DNA from: JAMOAD01 sp023621955
Lineage (GTDB): Bacteria; Acidobacteriota; Aminicenantia; JAMOAD01
Assembly: GCA_035403085.1 (NCBI GenBank)
Contig: DAONEM010000001.1
Coordinates: 1-64,000 of the forward strand
Length of the DNA stretch: 64,000 nucleotides
Direction: 5' to 3'
Shown piece after piece: positions 16,190 through 25,024 of this stretch (its first letter is position 1; every line of letters begins with the position of its first letter). The notes below the pieces were generated by a model that saw only the letters and a program-made list of their open reading frames with translations, was not told where the DNA came from and did no database searches. Made by a program: the position numbers and the translations under genes.

Positions 16190-17296
16190 ATGGACGAAGA
16201 GATCAAGACCCACCATCGCCGGGTTCGGTACCGTGGAACCCATCCCCGGAAGTTTTCTGAAAAGTACAAGGAGCTCCACCCCGAAGAGTACGCCGCAGAT
16301 GTCCAGAGAGTGCTCCAGAGGGGCCGGACACCGGCGGGGACGCACCGTCCGATCTGCGTCTCTGAGATCGTCGAGATTCTCCACCCTCGACCGGGAGAGG
16401 TCGGCCTGGATGCGACGGTTGGTTACGGCGGGCACGCCCGACGGCTCCTGGAAGAGCTCGACCACAGGGGGAGACTGCTGGCCATCGACGCCGATCCGAT
16501 CGAGTTGCCCAAGACGGAAGAGCGGTTGCGGAGGTTGGGCTTTTCCGAAGAGGTTCTCCTCTTCCGCAGGATGAACTTCGCCGGAATCGAGAAGCTCCTC
16601 ACCGAGGTTCCGGAAGGCTTCGATTTCATCCTGGCCGACCTGGGGGTCTCTTCCATGCAGTTGGACAACCCTTCCCGAGGGTTTACCTTCAAGGACGACG
16701 GGCCTCTCGATCTGAGAATGAACCCCCAGAGGGGAGAACCCGCCTCAGAGCTTATCAGAAGGTGCGACAGGGCGACCCTGGAAGGGATTCTGCGGGAAAA
16801 CTCCGACGAGCCCTTCTGGCAGGAGATCGCCCAGGCCATCTTCTCCTCCAAGGATCGGCTTCAACGGACCGGGCAGTTGGTCGACCTCGTCTCTACCACC
16901 CTCTCCTCGTTGAAGCGGAGAGACGCGACGGCGGAGAGAGGAAAATCCATCGTCAGAACCTTCCAGGCCTTCCGCATCGAGGTGAACGATGAACTGGGAG
17001 CCTTGGAGAGGTTTTTGGAAGCCTTACCCTCCTGCCTGAGGCCCGGGGGTAGGGTGGCGATCCTGAGTTTCCATTCCGGAGAGGACCGGAGAGTGAAGAA
17101 ATCCTTCAAAAAAGGGCTTCTCGAAGGTGTTTATTCGAAGATAGCGCCCGATCCGATACGGCCGTCCGGGAAGGAACAGTTTGAGAACCCACGATCCTCC
17201 AGCGCCAAGCTCCGTTGGGCGATCAAGGCTGAGAGCGTCGAAGGCTTCGCCGAAGGCGATGTGGGGATTCCCTCTTGCGAGGGGGAGAATCTCTGA
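16190..17296 (+). CDS. rsmH: RsmH-like 16S rRNA (cytosine-N4) methyltransferase
   Basis: The core matches RsmH/MraW: SAM-binding VGLDATVGYGGHARRLLE, LLAIDADP, FDFILADLGVSSMQLD, the RGFTFKDDGPLDLRM motif, TFQAFRIEVNDELGALERFL and LSFHSGEDRRVK. RsmH methylates C1402 of 16S rRNA. Here about 60 residues precede the domain, including RYRGTHPRKFSEKYKELHP, which ordinary RsmH lacks, and the gene is not beside cell-division genes as is usual. It may therefore be a second, diverged RsmH paralogue. The ATG at 16190 is chosen because this basic segment begins there; an upstream ATG at 16145 is also in frame. Confidence 0.8.
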   Translation: MDEEIKTHHRRVRYRGTHPRKFSEKYKELHPEEYAADVQRVLQRGRTPAGTHRPICVSEIVEILHPRPGEVGLDATVGYGGHARRLLEELDHRGRLLAIDADPIELPKTEERLRRLGFSEEVLLFRRMNFAGIEKLLTEVPEGFDFILADLGVSSMQLDNPSRGFTFKDDGPLDLRMNPQRGEPASELIRRCDRATLEGILRENSDEPFWQEIAQAIFSSKDRLQRTGQLVDLVSTTLSSLKRRDATAERGKSIVRTFQAFRIEVNDELGALERFLEALPSCLRPGGRVAILSFHSGEDRRVKKSFKKGLLEGVYSKIAPDPIRPSGKEQFENPRSSSAKLRWAIKAESVEGFAEGDVGIPSCEGENL

Positions 17297-17374
17297 GGCT
17301 TCGAAAGCAGAAGACCCTGGAACGCGCTTTTCCCTCTCTTGGAGAGAGAGGCTCCGTTTGCGTTAAGGACCTCT

Positions 17375-18349
17375 TTACGGCATACGGCGGAAGATGAAGC
17401 GGCTGAGGTACTCCTTGGGAATCCCCATGAAAGAGGGGCGCCAGAGACGGTCGCACCCTTTGCAGGCGGGATGGAGGTCATACCTCTTCTCCCGGTGGTT
17501 GCGGCGCATCTCCCGGATTGGCTCGTCGTTCCAGATCTCCAGAAGGCTCTTGCGGGAGACGTTGCCTATCACCTGCTGGGCGAAGAAGTCTTGGGCGCAG
17601 GGGACAACATCCCCGTTCCAGAGCACCAGCAGAGCGTTCCAGAGAAAGGTGCAAGGGGAGTAGCCCTTCTCTTTGTGGTGGGTCGTCAAGTAGCCGGCCC
17701 AGTTGTGGGGCTTCTTGATCACCAGCTCGTCCAGTCCGGCCCTCTTCATCTTCTCCAGGAAGATTCTCTTCTTCTTTTTCTCGACCTGGCTCTGGCTCAT
17801 GGCGATGACTTCAATGGCAACGGCGGGTTTACGGCTGTTTTGCTTCTTTCTCCACTCCAACAGACGGATGATCCTTTCGACAACATCTTCATACTCGGCT
17901 CCGACCCGAATCTTCTCATAGTCCTGGGCGTTGAAACCATCGAAGGAGAGGGAGAGCCGGTCCAGTGGGGCATCCACCATGGCCATCATGATCTCGGGCG
18001 TGAGGAGGGTCCCGTTGGTATGAAGCCTCGTCTTCATCCCCTTGCCGGCGGCATAGGCCAGGAGAGAGGTGAAGTGGGGATGGAGGAGGGACTCGCCCCG
18101 GTGGTGGAGGTTCAAGTCGAAGATGTAATCCTTCGCCTCATCGATGACCTTCTTGAAAAGATCCTCGTCGATGTGCCCTTTCGTTTCGGGAGCCATCTCC
18201 TTGTTGGGGCACATGACACAACGGAGGTTGCAGAGGGCGCTGGTTTCCAGCCAAAGGCGTAGGGGGGGGACGGGACAACGTTCGTCACCCCTTCGGTAGG
18301 AGAAGTAGGTACGGAGAAACCTTCCGTAAGGAGTACTCTTGTTTGTCAT
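17375..18349 (-). CDS. Radical SAM / SPASM-domain enzyme
   Basis: About 324 residues from the ATG at 18349. The radical SAM cluster is CNLRCVMCP (C40, C44, C47). A C-terminal SPASM-type region has CTFLWNALLVLWNGDVVPC, CAQDF and CKGCDRLW cysteines that would hold auxiliary iron-sulfur clusters. Such enzymes modify peptides or mature other enzymes, but no precursor peptide is visible next door, so the substrate is unknown. A TATAAT box (minus strand, 18362-18357) overlaps an upstream in-frame ATG, placing the predicted transcript start on the chosen ATG. Confidence 0.82.
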   Translation of the reverse strand: MTNKSTPYGRFLRTYFSYRRGDERCPVPPLRLWLETSALCNLRCVMCPNKEMAPETKGHIDEDLFKKVIDEAKDYIFDLNLHHRGESLLHPHFTSLLAYAAGKGMKTRLHTNGTLLTPEIMMAMVDAPLDRLSLSFDGFNAQDYEKIRVGAEYEDVVERIIRLLEWRKKQNSRKPAVAIEVIAMSQSQVEKKKKRIFLEKMKRAGLDELVIKKPHNWAGYLTTHHKEKGYSPCTFLWNALLVLWNGDVVPCAQDFFAQQVIGNVSRKSLLEIWNDEPIREMRRNHREKRYDLHPACKGCDRLWRPSFMGIPKEYLSRFIFRRMP

Positions 18350-18472
18350 TTTAATCATTATACCATAGAGGGGAGGGGGCGTTGAAGGGGCTTGGAACGG
18401 CGGAGTGGGGAAAGAGCCTCTTTGTGAAGGGAAGAAGCGGGTTCGAAAGGGGCGAAAGCCATCGGTGTGATC

Positions 18473-18501
18473 TTGACAAGAGTGGGAGAGAAGATTATGT
18501 T
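18473..18501 (+). promoter_or_regulatory. Promoter of the DUF4412 gene
   Basis: TTGACA at 18473-18478 and TATGTT at 18496-18501 with a 17-base spacer, about 70 bases upstream of the start codon. Confidence 0.5.
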
Positions 18502-18571
18502 TACAATGTCGGAACAGTAAGATATCTTATGTTCAAGACACAATTTTCTAAGAAAAGGGCAAGGAGGTTTT

Positions 18572-19375
18572 ATGAAGAGATGTCTGGTGTTGTTTCTTGT
18601 TTTCCTCTTTTCCGTCGTCTCTCTGAGCGGTGGAATCGAGTGGACCGCCAAGAGTTCCAGCCAAGGAGGAAAGAAGGAGTCCAACTTCTCGCTGGTTATG
18701 CATATGTACGCTCAGGGTGGAAATGTTCGTCAGGTCTTTGAGGAGATGAAGGGAAGCGAAAATCCCCTCATGGCGAAGGGTGGGTACTGGATCTACCGCA
18801 GCGATGAGAATAAGCTCTACTCAGTCAACCCCGAGAACAAAAGCTATATGGAGATTCCTATCGACTCCCTCATGAAGCTGACCGGCTCCATGGGCAAGCT
18901 TGTGAAGATGAAGGTCAGCAACCCTGTAGTCAAGCGGGAAGGGCTCTCCCCGGAAAGCGTCATGGGGTACCCTTGCGAACACTTCCGACTCTTCATGGAC
19001 TACGAGATGGAGGTTAAGATCGCCTTCATCAAGAGCAAGAGCCTTACCAAACAGGTCCGGGAGATCTGGTCTTCCCCTAAAATCAACGCCGCCTCGGAGA
19101 TCGGGGCTCCCTTCAAGAGCAAAGACATGAAGACCGGGTTCGAGGATATGGACCGGTTGGTGGAAGCCGAGATGAAAGCTCAGGGCGAAGCCGGCTTCCC
19201 TCTCAAGGTTGTGACTACGACAACAACGACGGACACGAAGGGGAAGAAGAGCGAGACCACCGTCAGCACCATGGAGGTTACTTCCCTCTCAGTGAAGAAG
19301 CTTCCAGAAACGCTTTTCGAGGTCCCCGCCGGATACACGAAAGAAGAGGGGGCTCAAGGACTCTTCGGAAAATGA
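18572..19375 (+). CDS. Secreted DUF4412-domain protein
   Basis: A 267-residue protein with a signal peptide (about 1-20) and a DUF4412-like body: a periplasmic curved-sheet fold related to lipoprotein carriers, with the YWIYRSDENKLYSVNPENKSYMEIP strand pair, MGYPCEHFRLFMDYEM and a polythreonine segment. ATG is preceded by AAGGAGG. The function of the family is unknown. It is monocistronic, bounded by a promoter at 18473 and a strong hairpin after its stop. Confidence 0.7.
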   Translation: MKRCLVLFLVFLFSVVSLSGGIEWTAKSSSQGGKKESNFSLVMHMYAQGGNVRQVFEEMKGSENPLMAKGGYWIYRSDENKLYSVNPENKSYMEIPIDSLMKLTGSMGKLVKMKVSNPVVKREGLSPESVMGYPCEHFRLFMDYEMEVKIAFIKSKSLTKQVREIWSSPKINAASEIGAPFKSKDMKTGFEDMDRLVEAEMKAQGEAGFPLKVVTTTTTTDTKGKKSETTVSTMEVTSLSVKKLPETLFEVPAGYTKEEGAQGLFGK

Positions 19376-19382
19376 TGTAAAC

Positions 19383-19420
19383 TTCGTTTCCGGGAGGGGG
19401 CTCCCCCTTCCGGAAACGAA
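19383..19420 (+). terminator. Strong hairpin after the DUF4412 gene
   Basis: TTCGTTTCCGG (19383-19393) pairs perfectly with CCGGAAACGAA (19410-19420), with an inner G/C-rich extension. It lacks a downstream T run on the plus strand and ends just before the next start codon, so it could be an attenuator or mRNA-stabilising hairpin rather than a full terminator. Confidence 0.5.
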
Positions 19421-19434
19421 AAAGGGGGGAACAG

Positions 19435-21117
19435 TTGGCACAGTCGGTTCGGAAGAAGATTATCGGTCTTCTTGCCATAAACGTCATCCTCTTTGTTCTT
19501 TTCCTTATGGCGTTTTTGTGGACTGAGACGAAGCGACAGGAAGAGCTGCTCAGCGTTCAAGGGAGAGAGGCTGTCGAGAGGCTTAAAGACATTGTTCAAC
19601 TACAAGGTCAGCCCCTGGAGAGGCAAATCGATGATTACACCTGCTGGGACGAAGTGGTCCGTTTCATCTCCAAGCCGGATCCCCAATGGGCTGTAGAGAA
19701 CCTCGAAGCCGGGATGGAGCTCTACTCCGGAGAAGGGCTTTGGGTTTACGATCCTAGCTTCAGACTCGTCTATCGACGGGGAGAGAAGGAGATTCCCCTT
19801 CCCCCATCCGTCTTCTCCCAGGAGACTTTCACGAAACTTTTCCCCAAAGGAACGGGGCTCTGCCATTTTTACCTCTCCTTTCAGGGGGAGCTATGGGAGC
19901 TCTTCGGTGGGACAGTTCACCCTACGGGCGATCGGGGCAGGGCGACGAAGCCTCGAGGTTTCTTCTTCTCCGGTCGTCGTTGGACCATCCCCTATGTCGA
20001 GAAGCTGGCGCACCTTCACCGTTCCGATCTTCACGTCCTCTTGCATCCTTCTTCCGGGGGGGTCTCGAAAGACAAGTACTCCTATAGGTTCTCCCTTCCC
20101 CTGAAGGGAGGGTACGGTTTAACCGAAGCGTATCTGCAGGGGACCATCCGCTTCACGGCGGTTTACGAATCCGCTAAGACCGGGCGGTTGCTTCTCCTGA
20201 TCGTCCTTCTCTTCGGCCTCTTTTTACTCTTACTCACCGGCTTTACGCTGACCAGGTGGGTGAACACTCCCTTGGCGTCTCTCTCCCGGAGCCTTTCTCA
20301 AGAGGATTCGGCTCCTCTCGCCTCTCTCTTGGAATCGGAGGGGGACTTCGCCGACTTGGCGAGGCTTGTGGATGAAAACTTCCGGAGTCAGAGACGCCTC
20401 CAGGAAGAGTCTCAAGAGAGAGAGAGGTTGAACCGTCGTCTCGAAGAGCAAGAGGAGAAGTTGAGGGCGACTCTGAACGCTTTCCCCGGAGGGCTTGCCG
20501 TCATCTCGTCCGAGTACAAAATGGAGTTTATGAACAAGAGGCTTGAGAAAGAGATAGGCGGTGATTCCATCGGGAAAGATTGTTTTCAGACTCTCTTCCG
20601 CTGGGATAAGGTCTGCCCTTGGTGCGTGAACTCCAGAGTGAAGAGCGGGGAAGTTGTGAAATGGACGGTGAAGAGTCCCAGAGATGGTAGGTGGTATGAC
20701 ATCTGCAGCGCCCCCCTCCAGCGTCCGGACGGAGAAATCTCCGTGATCGTCTCCTGCACAGACGTAAGCGAGAGGAAGGAGGCCGAGGAGGCTCTCCAAG
20801 AGAGTGAAGCCCGGTTTCACCAGATTCTTGCGCAGGTTCCCTTCCCGATGGCTATCTGTGATACCCAAGGGGAGCTCCTTCTCTCCAACTCCTCCTTCTC
20901 CCAGTGGAAGGGGAACGCTCTCTCCCGTTACAACCTCTTTAAGGATCCCCTCTTCCTCCCTGAGAAGGAGAACATCAAGCGGCTCCAACGGGGAGAAAAC
21001 TTCCGGATTTCTTCACAGGACAGGTCCGTCAGGGCGTTGCTCTTCCCTGTCTTTCGGGGGACCGGAGAGTTGCATCAGTGGGTTGTTTTCTGGGAAAGGA
21101 TAGAGCGACACGCCTGA
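19435..21117 (+). CDS. CHASE4-HAMP-PAS-PAS sensor without output domain
   Basis: A 560-residue membrane protein starting with TTG after a purine-rich AAGGGGGG. A first helix (about 9-28) is followed by a CHASE4-type extracytoplasmic domain (DYTCWDEVVRFI signature near residue 63), a second helix (about 245-268), a HAMP-like linker with a coiled coil (about 270-345) and two PAS domains. The first PAS (about 345-450) has a CFQTLF....CPWC cysteine motif seen in some PAS sensors. The second ends about ten residues before the stop, and no kinase, cyclase or phosphatase domain follows. It must signal through a partner or be a truncated gene. Confidence 0.75.
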   Translation: MAQSVRKKIIGLLAINVILFVLFLMAFLWTETKRQEELLSVQGREAVERLKDIVQLQGQPLERQIDDYTCWDEVVRFISKPDPQWAVENLEAGMELYSGEGLWVYDPSFRLVYRRGEKEIPLPPSVFSQETFTKLFPKGTGLCHFYLSFQGELWELFGGTVHPTGDRGRATKPRGFFFSGRRWTIPYVEKLAHLHRSDLHVLLHPSSGGVSKDKYSYRFSLPLKGGYGLTEAYLQGTIRFTAVYESAKTGRLLLLIVLLFGLFLLLLTGFTLTRWVNTPLASLSRSLSQEDSAPLASLLESEGDFADLARLVDENFRSQRRLQEESQERERLNRRLEEQEEKLRATLNAFPGGLAVISSEYKMEFMNKRLEKEIGGDSIGKDCFQTLFRWDKVCPWCVNSRVKSGEVVKWTVKSPRDGRWYDICSAPLQRPDGEISVIVSCTDVSERKEAEEALQESEARFHQILAQVPFPMAICDTQGELLLSNSSFSQWKGNALSRYNLFKDPLFLPEKENIKRLQRGENFRISSQDRSVRALLFPVFRGTGELHQWVVFWERIERHA

Positions 21118-21123
21118 AGAGAT

Positions 21124-21321
21124 TCAGGCGAGAGTGTTGATATTCCCGCCCACCTCAGGGGTGATCTGCCGAAGCATTTCGATGAGGGCGAGAGCCTCTT
21201 GCTCTTGTATCTCCAAAGCCATCTTGAAGACCTTCATTCCCCCTGAACTTTGAGCAGAGGAATCCTTCGCCGTTTCGGTTGGTAAAGAGGTCACAGAGGA
21301 GGAGAGCGGGTCGATTGTCAT
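21124..21321 (-). CDS. YjfB-like putative motility peptide
   Basis: A 65-residue protein ending VFKMALEIQEQEALALIEML....GGNINTLA, resembling the YjfB motility family (short helical peptides often near flagellar or chemotaxis genes, ending in a GxNID-like motif). A SD-like AAGG lies near the ATG. It is convergent with the CHASE4 sensor and divergent from copA, with its own promoter. The family assignment rests on the C-terminal pattern only. Confidence 0.55.
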   Translation of the reverse strand: MTIDPLSSSVTSLPTETAKDSSAQSSGGMKVFKMALEIQEQEALALIEMLRQITPEVGGNINTLA

Positions 21322-21343
21322 AGCCTTATCCTTTCCCTATAAT
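21315..21343 (+). promoter_or_regulatory. copA promoter
   Basis: TTGTCA (21315-21320) and TATAAT (21338-21343) with a 17-base spacer. The normal spacing argues against MerR/CueR-type control, which uses 19-20 bases. The -10 box is shared with the opposing promoter. Confidence 0.6.
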
Positions 21344-21366
21344 AGGTGATTCGGTCTGGATGTCAA
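21339..21366 (-). promoter_or_regulatory. Promoter of the YjfB-like gene
   Basis: Minus-strand TTGACA (21366-21361) and TATTAT (21344-21339) with a 16-base spacer. Its -10 box is the complement of the copA -10 box, so polymerase cannot occupy both promoters at once. Confidence 0.6.
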
Positions 21367-21384
21367 GCCTCAGCGGAGGAAAAC

Positions 21385-23808
21385 GTGGAGAAGAGAGTCG
21401 AGAAGAGAGTCATAAAGATCCGTGGAATGAGTTGCACCTCCTGTGCCCTCGGCCTTCAAAAGGCGCTCTCCGCCTTGCCAGGGGTTGGTTTCAGCCGCGT
21501 TGACTTCTCCTTGGAGAGGGCCGAGGTGGAGTACGATCCTACGGTCGTTTCTCCAGGGTCCATCGAAAGGTGTGTGCGGGAGAGAGGGTTTGAAGTGGAA
21601 GAGGGGGAGACAAGACTCCGCTTGAAGGTTAGGGGGATGAGCTGTGCCTCCTGCGCCCTGCGGGTTGAAAAGGCTCTTCAAGGACTTGCCGGGGTTGTGG
21701 AGGCCAGGGTGAACCTGGCCACAGAAGAGGCCTCTTTGCGATATTTCCCAGGCAGTGTGACTCCCGAACGAATCGTGGCCGCCGTCGAGGGTGTGGGCTA
21801 CGGCGTGGAGGGGGTTCAGGGGGAGAGACGGGAAGATCCCGAGAGAGAGGCGAAAGGACGGATGGCGGCCGCCTGGGCTATCACGGCCCTCTTGATGGGC
21901 TGGATGGGTTTTCGGATGCTTTCAGGGCTTCACCACTCTCCGCTTCCCGAGGCGGTCACACTGGTGCTCTCCCTGGGGGTCCTCCTCTTTCCGGGAAGGC
22001 AGGTCTTTGTTTCGGCATACCGATCCCTTCGCTCCGGAGGAGCGAACATGGACGTTCTCATCGCCTTAGGGACCCTCGTTTCCCTGGCCACGGGTCTGCT
22101 CTCTTTTCTCCTTCCCGTGGAGAGCTTCTCTTCGGTGGCGGCTATGATCATGGCCTTTCACCTGACCGGTCGTTACCTTGAAAGAAGGGCGAGGGGAAGG
22201 GCTTCCGAGGCCCTTAAAAAGCTTCTTCAGATGGGAAGCTCAACGGCTAACGTCCTCCGGGAGGGGGGAGAGGAGAGGGTCCCTCTGGAAGATTTGAAGG
22301 TGGGAGAGATCATGATCGTCCGTCCCGGAGAGAAGGTTCCCACGGATGGGGAGATTCTGGAAGGGGAGAGCTCTGTGGACGAATCCCTGGCCACCGGGGA
22401 GTCTCTGCCAGTCAGGAAGGCTTTGGGTGACCAGGTCATCGGCGCCACGATCAACGGGGAGGGGCTTCTGAAGGTCAAGGTTCTTCGGGTAGGGAAAGAG
22501 ACCTTCCTGGCCCAGGTGACCGCTTTGGTGGAGGAGTTTCAGGGTTCACGGATTCCCATCCAGGAGCTTGTGGACAGGGTGACGGGAGTCTTCGTCCCGG
22601 GGGTTCTTCTGGTCGCCGCCTCCACCTTCTTCCTTTGGCTTCTCTTTCCGGGGTTCTTCAACTCACTGGCCTCGGCGGCAGCCCCCTTTCTTCCCTGGGT
22701 ACGCCCCGATGTGGGGGCTCTGACTTCGGCCCTCTACGCAACGGTCTCCGTCTTGGTCATCGCTTGCCCTTGCGCCTTAGGCCTGGCGACACCGACCGCC
22801 CTGATGGTGGGGAGCGGCATGGGGGCGGAGAGGGGAATCTTGATCCGGGAAGGGAGGGCGCTGGAAGCCCTCAAGAGGGTCAAAGCGATCGTCCTGGACA
22901 AGACCGGAACCCTGACGGTAGGCAAGCCCCGGGTGACGGAGGTGCGACCTCTTCGGGGAGAGGATGAAAAGGAGCTCCTCTTCCTGGCCGCCTCTGTGGA
23001 GGTTGGATCTGAACACCCCCTGGGACGTTCGGTCGTGGAGAGCGCCCAGGAGAGAGGGTGGGAACCCGTCGTTCCCGAGGGTTTTCAGAACCACGCAGGG
23101 AGGGGAGTGGAGGCCATCCTGGAGGGGAAGAGGGTCTGGGTGGGCGCACCCCGCTTCCTGACATCACCCTTGACAGGGGAAGCCCTCGGTCTCTCTGAAA
23201 CCATGGAAGACGAAGGTCTGACCGTCATAGCCGTAGAGAGGGATGGAGAGCCTCTTGGGCTACTGGGACTGAGCGACGAGATCAAGAGGGAGGCTCTGGA
23301 GTTCATCGAGGGGCTGAAGAGGAGGGGGCTGGTTCCGGTGATGGTCACGGGGGATAACCGCAGAAGCGCCGGGAGGGTTGCCGAGAAGCTCAAAATCGAA
23401 CGTTTTGAGTCAGAGGTTCTTCCTGGTGAGAAGGCCGAGGCGATAGGGAGGATCCAGAGGGAGTTCGGTATGACCGCCATGGTGGGGGATGGAATCAACG
23501 ACGCTCCCGCGTTGGCCAAGGCGGATGTGGGGATAGCCTTGGGAAGCGGTGCCGATGTGGCCATGGAGGCCGCGGACATCACCCTCGTGAGGGGAGACCT
23601 GGGTGGGGTACTTCAGGCTCTGAACCTCTCCAGGGCAACCCTCTCGAAGATTCGTTCCAACCTGGTCTGGGCGTTTGTCTACAACCTGGTTGCCGTTCCC
23701 TTCGCCTTCCTTGGGCTTCTTCATCCGGTCTTAGCGGAGATGGCCATGGCCGCAAGCTCCCTCTCGGTGGTTACCAACGCAAACCTTCTCAGGAGGGTGA
23801 AGCTCTGA
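21385..23808 (+). CDS. copA: Copper-exporting P1B-type ATPase
   Basis: Two N-terminal heavy-metal-associated domains (GMSCTSC and GMSCASC) precede an eight-helix P-type ATPase. The transport motif CPC is at 461-463, the phosphorylated D505 lies in DKTGTLT, followed by the EHPLGRS histidine motif and GDGINDAPALAKADVG. The VYN in helix 7 and MAASSLS in helix 8 complete the Cu(I)-specific signature. The GTG at 21385 is chosen because GGAGG stands five bases before it and the first HMA domain begins soon after; a GTG at 21346 is in frame but sits in the promoter. It exports Cu(I) from the cytosol. No copper regulator or chaperone gene is adjacent. Confidence 0.92.
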   Translation: MEKRVEKRVIKIRGMSCTSCALGLQKALSALPGVGFSRVDFSLERAEVEYDPTVVSPGSIERCVRERGFEVEEGETRLRLKVRGMSCASCALRVEKALQGLAGVVEARVNLATEEASLRYFPGSVTPERIVAAVEGVGYGVEGVQGERREDPEREAKGRMAAAWAITALLMGWMGFRMLSGLHHSPLPEAVTLVLSLGVLLFPGRQVFVSAYRSLRSGGANMDVLIALGTLVSLATGLLSFLLPVESFSSVAAMIMAFHLTGRYLERRARGRASEALKKLLQMGSSTANVLREGGEERVPLEDLKVGEIMIVRPGEKVPTDGEILEGESSVDESLATGESLPVRKALGDQVIGATINGEGLLKVKVLRVGKETFLAQVTALVEEFQGSRIPIQELVDRVTGVFVPGVLLVAASTFFLWLLFPGFFNSLASAAAPFLPWVRPDVGALTSALYATVSVLVIACPCALGLATPTALMVGSGMGAERGILIREGRALEALKRVKAIVLDKTGTLTVGKPRVTEVRPLRGEDEKELLFLAASVEVGSEHPLGRSVVESAQERGWEPVVPEGFQNHAGRGVEAILEGKRVWVGAPRFLTSPLTGEALGLSETMEDEGLTVIAVERDGEPLGLLGLSDEIKREALEFIEGLKRRGLVPVMVTGDNRRSAGRVAEKLKIERFESEVLPGEKAEAIGRIQREFGMTAMVGDGINDAPALAKADVGIALGSGADVAMEAADITLVRGDLGGVLQALNLSRATLSKIRSNLVWAFVYNLVAVPFAFLGLLHPVLAEMAMAASSLSVVTNANLLRRVKL

Positions 23809-23815
23809 CGCAGGA

Positions 23816-25024
23816 TCAGCCTCTCTTGCCTTCGGTCAGCCTGCGGCTCTGGGAGAACCAAAAGAGAGCGAAACAGAGGGAGGCTCCCGGAAAGAAGACC
23901 ATGGAAGGGGCCGCACCGACGAGGGAGAGGAGTGTCAAGAACCCGGAGGCCACGCCTTTGGCGGAACGGTAAACCAGGGCGTCCACGACCATCTTGGCCC
24001 GATAACGGGCCGTAAAGGAGAGGGGGATGTAGAGGAGTTCCTTCGCCGCTCTGAAGAGAGAATAGTCGACGGTTTTAAAGAGAAAGAAGGCGATGGCCAT
24101 GGGGATAAGGGTAGGGGAGAAGAGGGCCCCCAGGGCGAAGAGGGCGTGGAGAAGGGGAATGGCTCCGTGAACCTTCCGGGGGGCGAGTTTACGGAGAATG
24201 AGAGGGGTCGCGAAAAATTGGATGAAGAGACCCGCAAAGTTCACCGCCGCCCAGAAGTAGCCCAGAAAGGCTGTTCGGGGGTCAAGGAGGGGAATCTTGG
24301 TCTCAAGAGCCTTATGAAAGCCCACGTCCAAGAGAGTGGAGATGATCTGTGCGGAAGCGACGACCAAAGTGAGACGAAGGATGAGAGAGTCGCGGTGGAA
24401 GAGATCCCAGGCGAAGTGGTCTCTCAGCCTCTGAGGCTCTTTCCCCTTGCCTACCTGGGGAGGGGCGATGCGGAAGGCCGCGCTTCCGATGAAACCTCCC
24501 AGAAGGGTTAAGAGGGAAGCCAGGGTGATGATTATCTCCGACCCTAAAACCGGGGAGAGTCTTCCCGTGACCAGCCCTCCGACGACGGAACCGAGGGTGC
24601 TGAGCCCGATGATCGCCCCGTTGAACCTCTTCCCCTCCTCTTCGGAGAGAGTGCTGTTGAGGAAGGCCCATACTTCTTCAACAAGAAAAACAATGTAGGC
24701 TTGTCCGAAGAGGTAGTAGAGGAAGAGAGCGAAGGTGAGCCCTGCCTGTGCTGTCCAGGAGAAGAGAACCATCATCAGGGAGGCGAGCAAGAGGCTGACC
24801 TGAAAGAGGCGGTAGGGACCCAGCTTGCGGAGGCCGACGCTGAAGGCATAGGTTCCCAGAAACATGATGAGCGGGACCATGAGGAGGACGTAGGGAAGCC
24901 TGGAGGCTCCGTAGTGGAGGATGAAGAGAGAAGAGGCCGTCGACCGGACGATCTCGTAACCGGCCATCACGAAGGCTCCGGCCAGAGAGACCCTGAAGGC
25001 CGCTCGGAAGCGGATGTTTCTCAC
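23816..25024 (-). CDS. NTT/ATP-ADP exchanger-like MFS membrane protein
   Basis: A 402-residue integral membrane protein with about twelve helices. The C-terminal stretch VDYSLFRAAKELLYIPLS followed by RYRAKMVVDALVYRSAKG is characteristic of Npt1/Npt2-like nucleotide (NTP/NDP) exchange transporters and their free-living relatives; in free-living bacteria these homologues have no proven substrate. Start is GTG, overlapping the upstream thioesterase stop as GTGA, so the two are translationally coupled. Convergent with copA, eight bases apart. Confidence 0.72.
   Translation of the reverse strand: MRNIRFRAAFRVSLAGAFVMAGYEIVRSTASSLFILHYGASRLPYVLLMVPLIMFLGTYAFSVGLRKLGPYRLFQVSLLLASLMMVLFSWTAQAGLTFALFLYYLFGQAYIVFLVEEVWAFLNSTLSEEEGKRFNGAIIGLSTLGSVVGGLVTGRLSPVLGSEIIITLASLLTLLGGFIGSAAFRIAPPQVGKGKEPQRLRDHFAWDLFHRDSLILRLTLVVASAQIISTLLDVGFHKALETKIPLLDPRTAFLGYFWAAVNFAGLFIQFFATPLILRKLAPRKVHGAIPLLHALFALGALFSPTLIPMAIAFFLFKTVDYSLFRAAKELLYIPLSFTARYRAKMVVDALVYRSAKGVASGFLTLLSLVGAAPSMVFFPGASLCFALFWFSQSRRLTEGKRG

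Noticed and set aside
17339..18262. Long plus-strand open frame opposite the radical SAM gene
   Set aside because: Antisense of a well-supported SPASM enzyme, with no recognisable domain or ribosome binding site.
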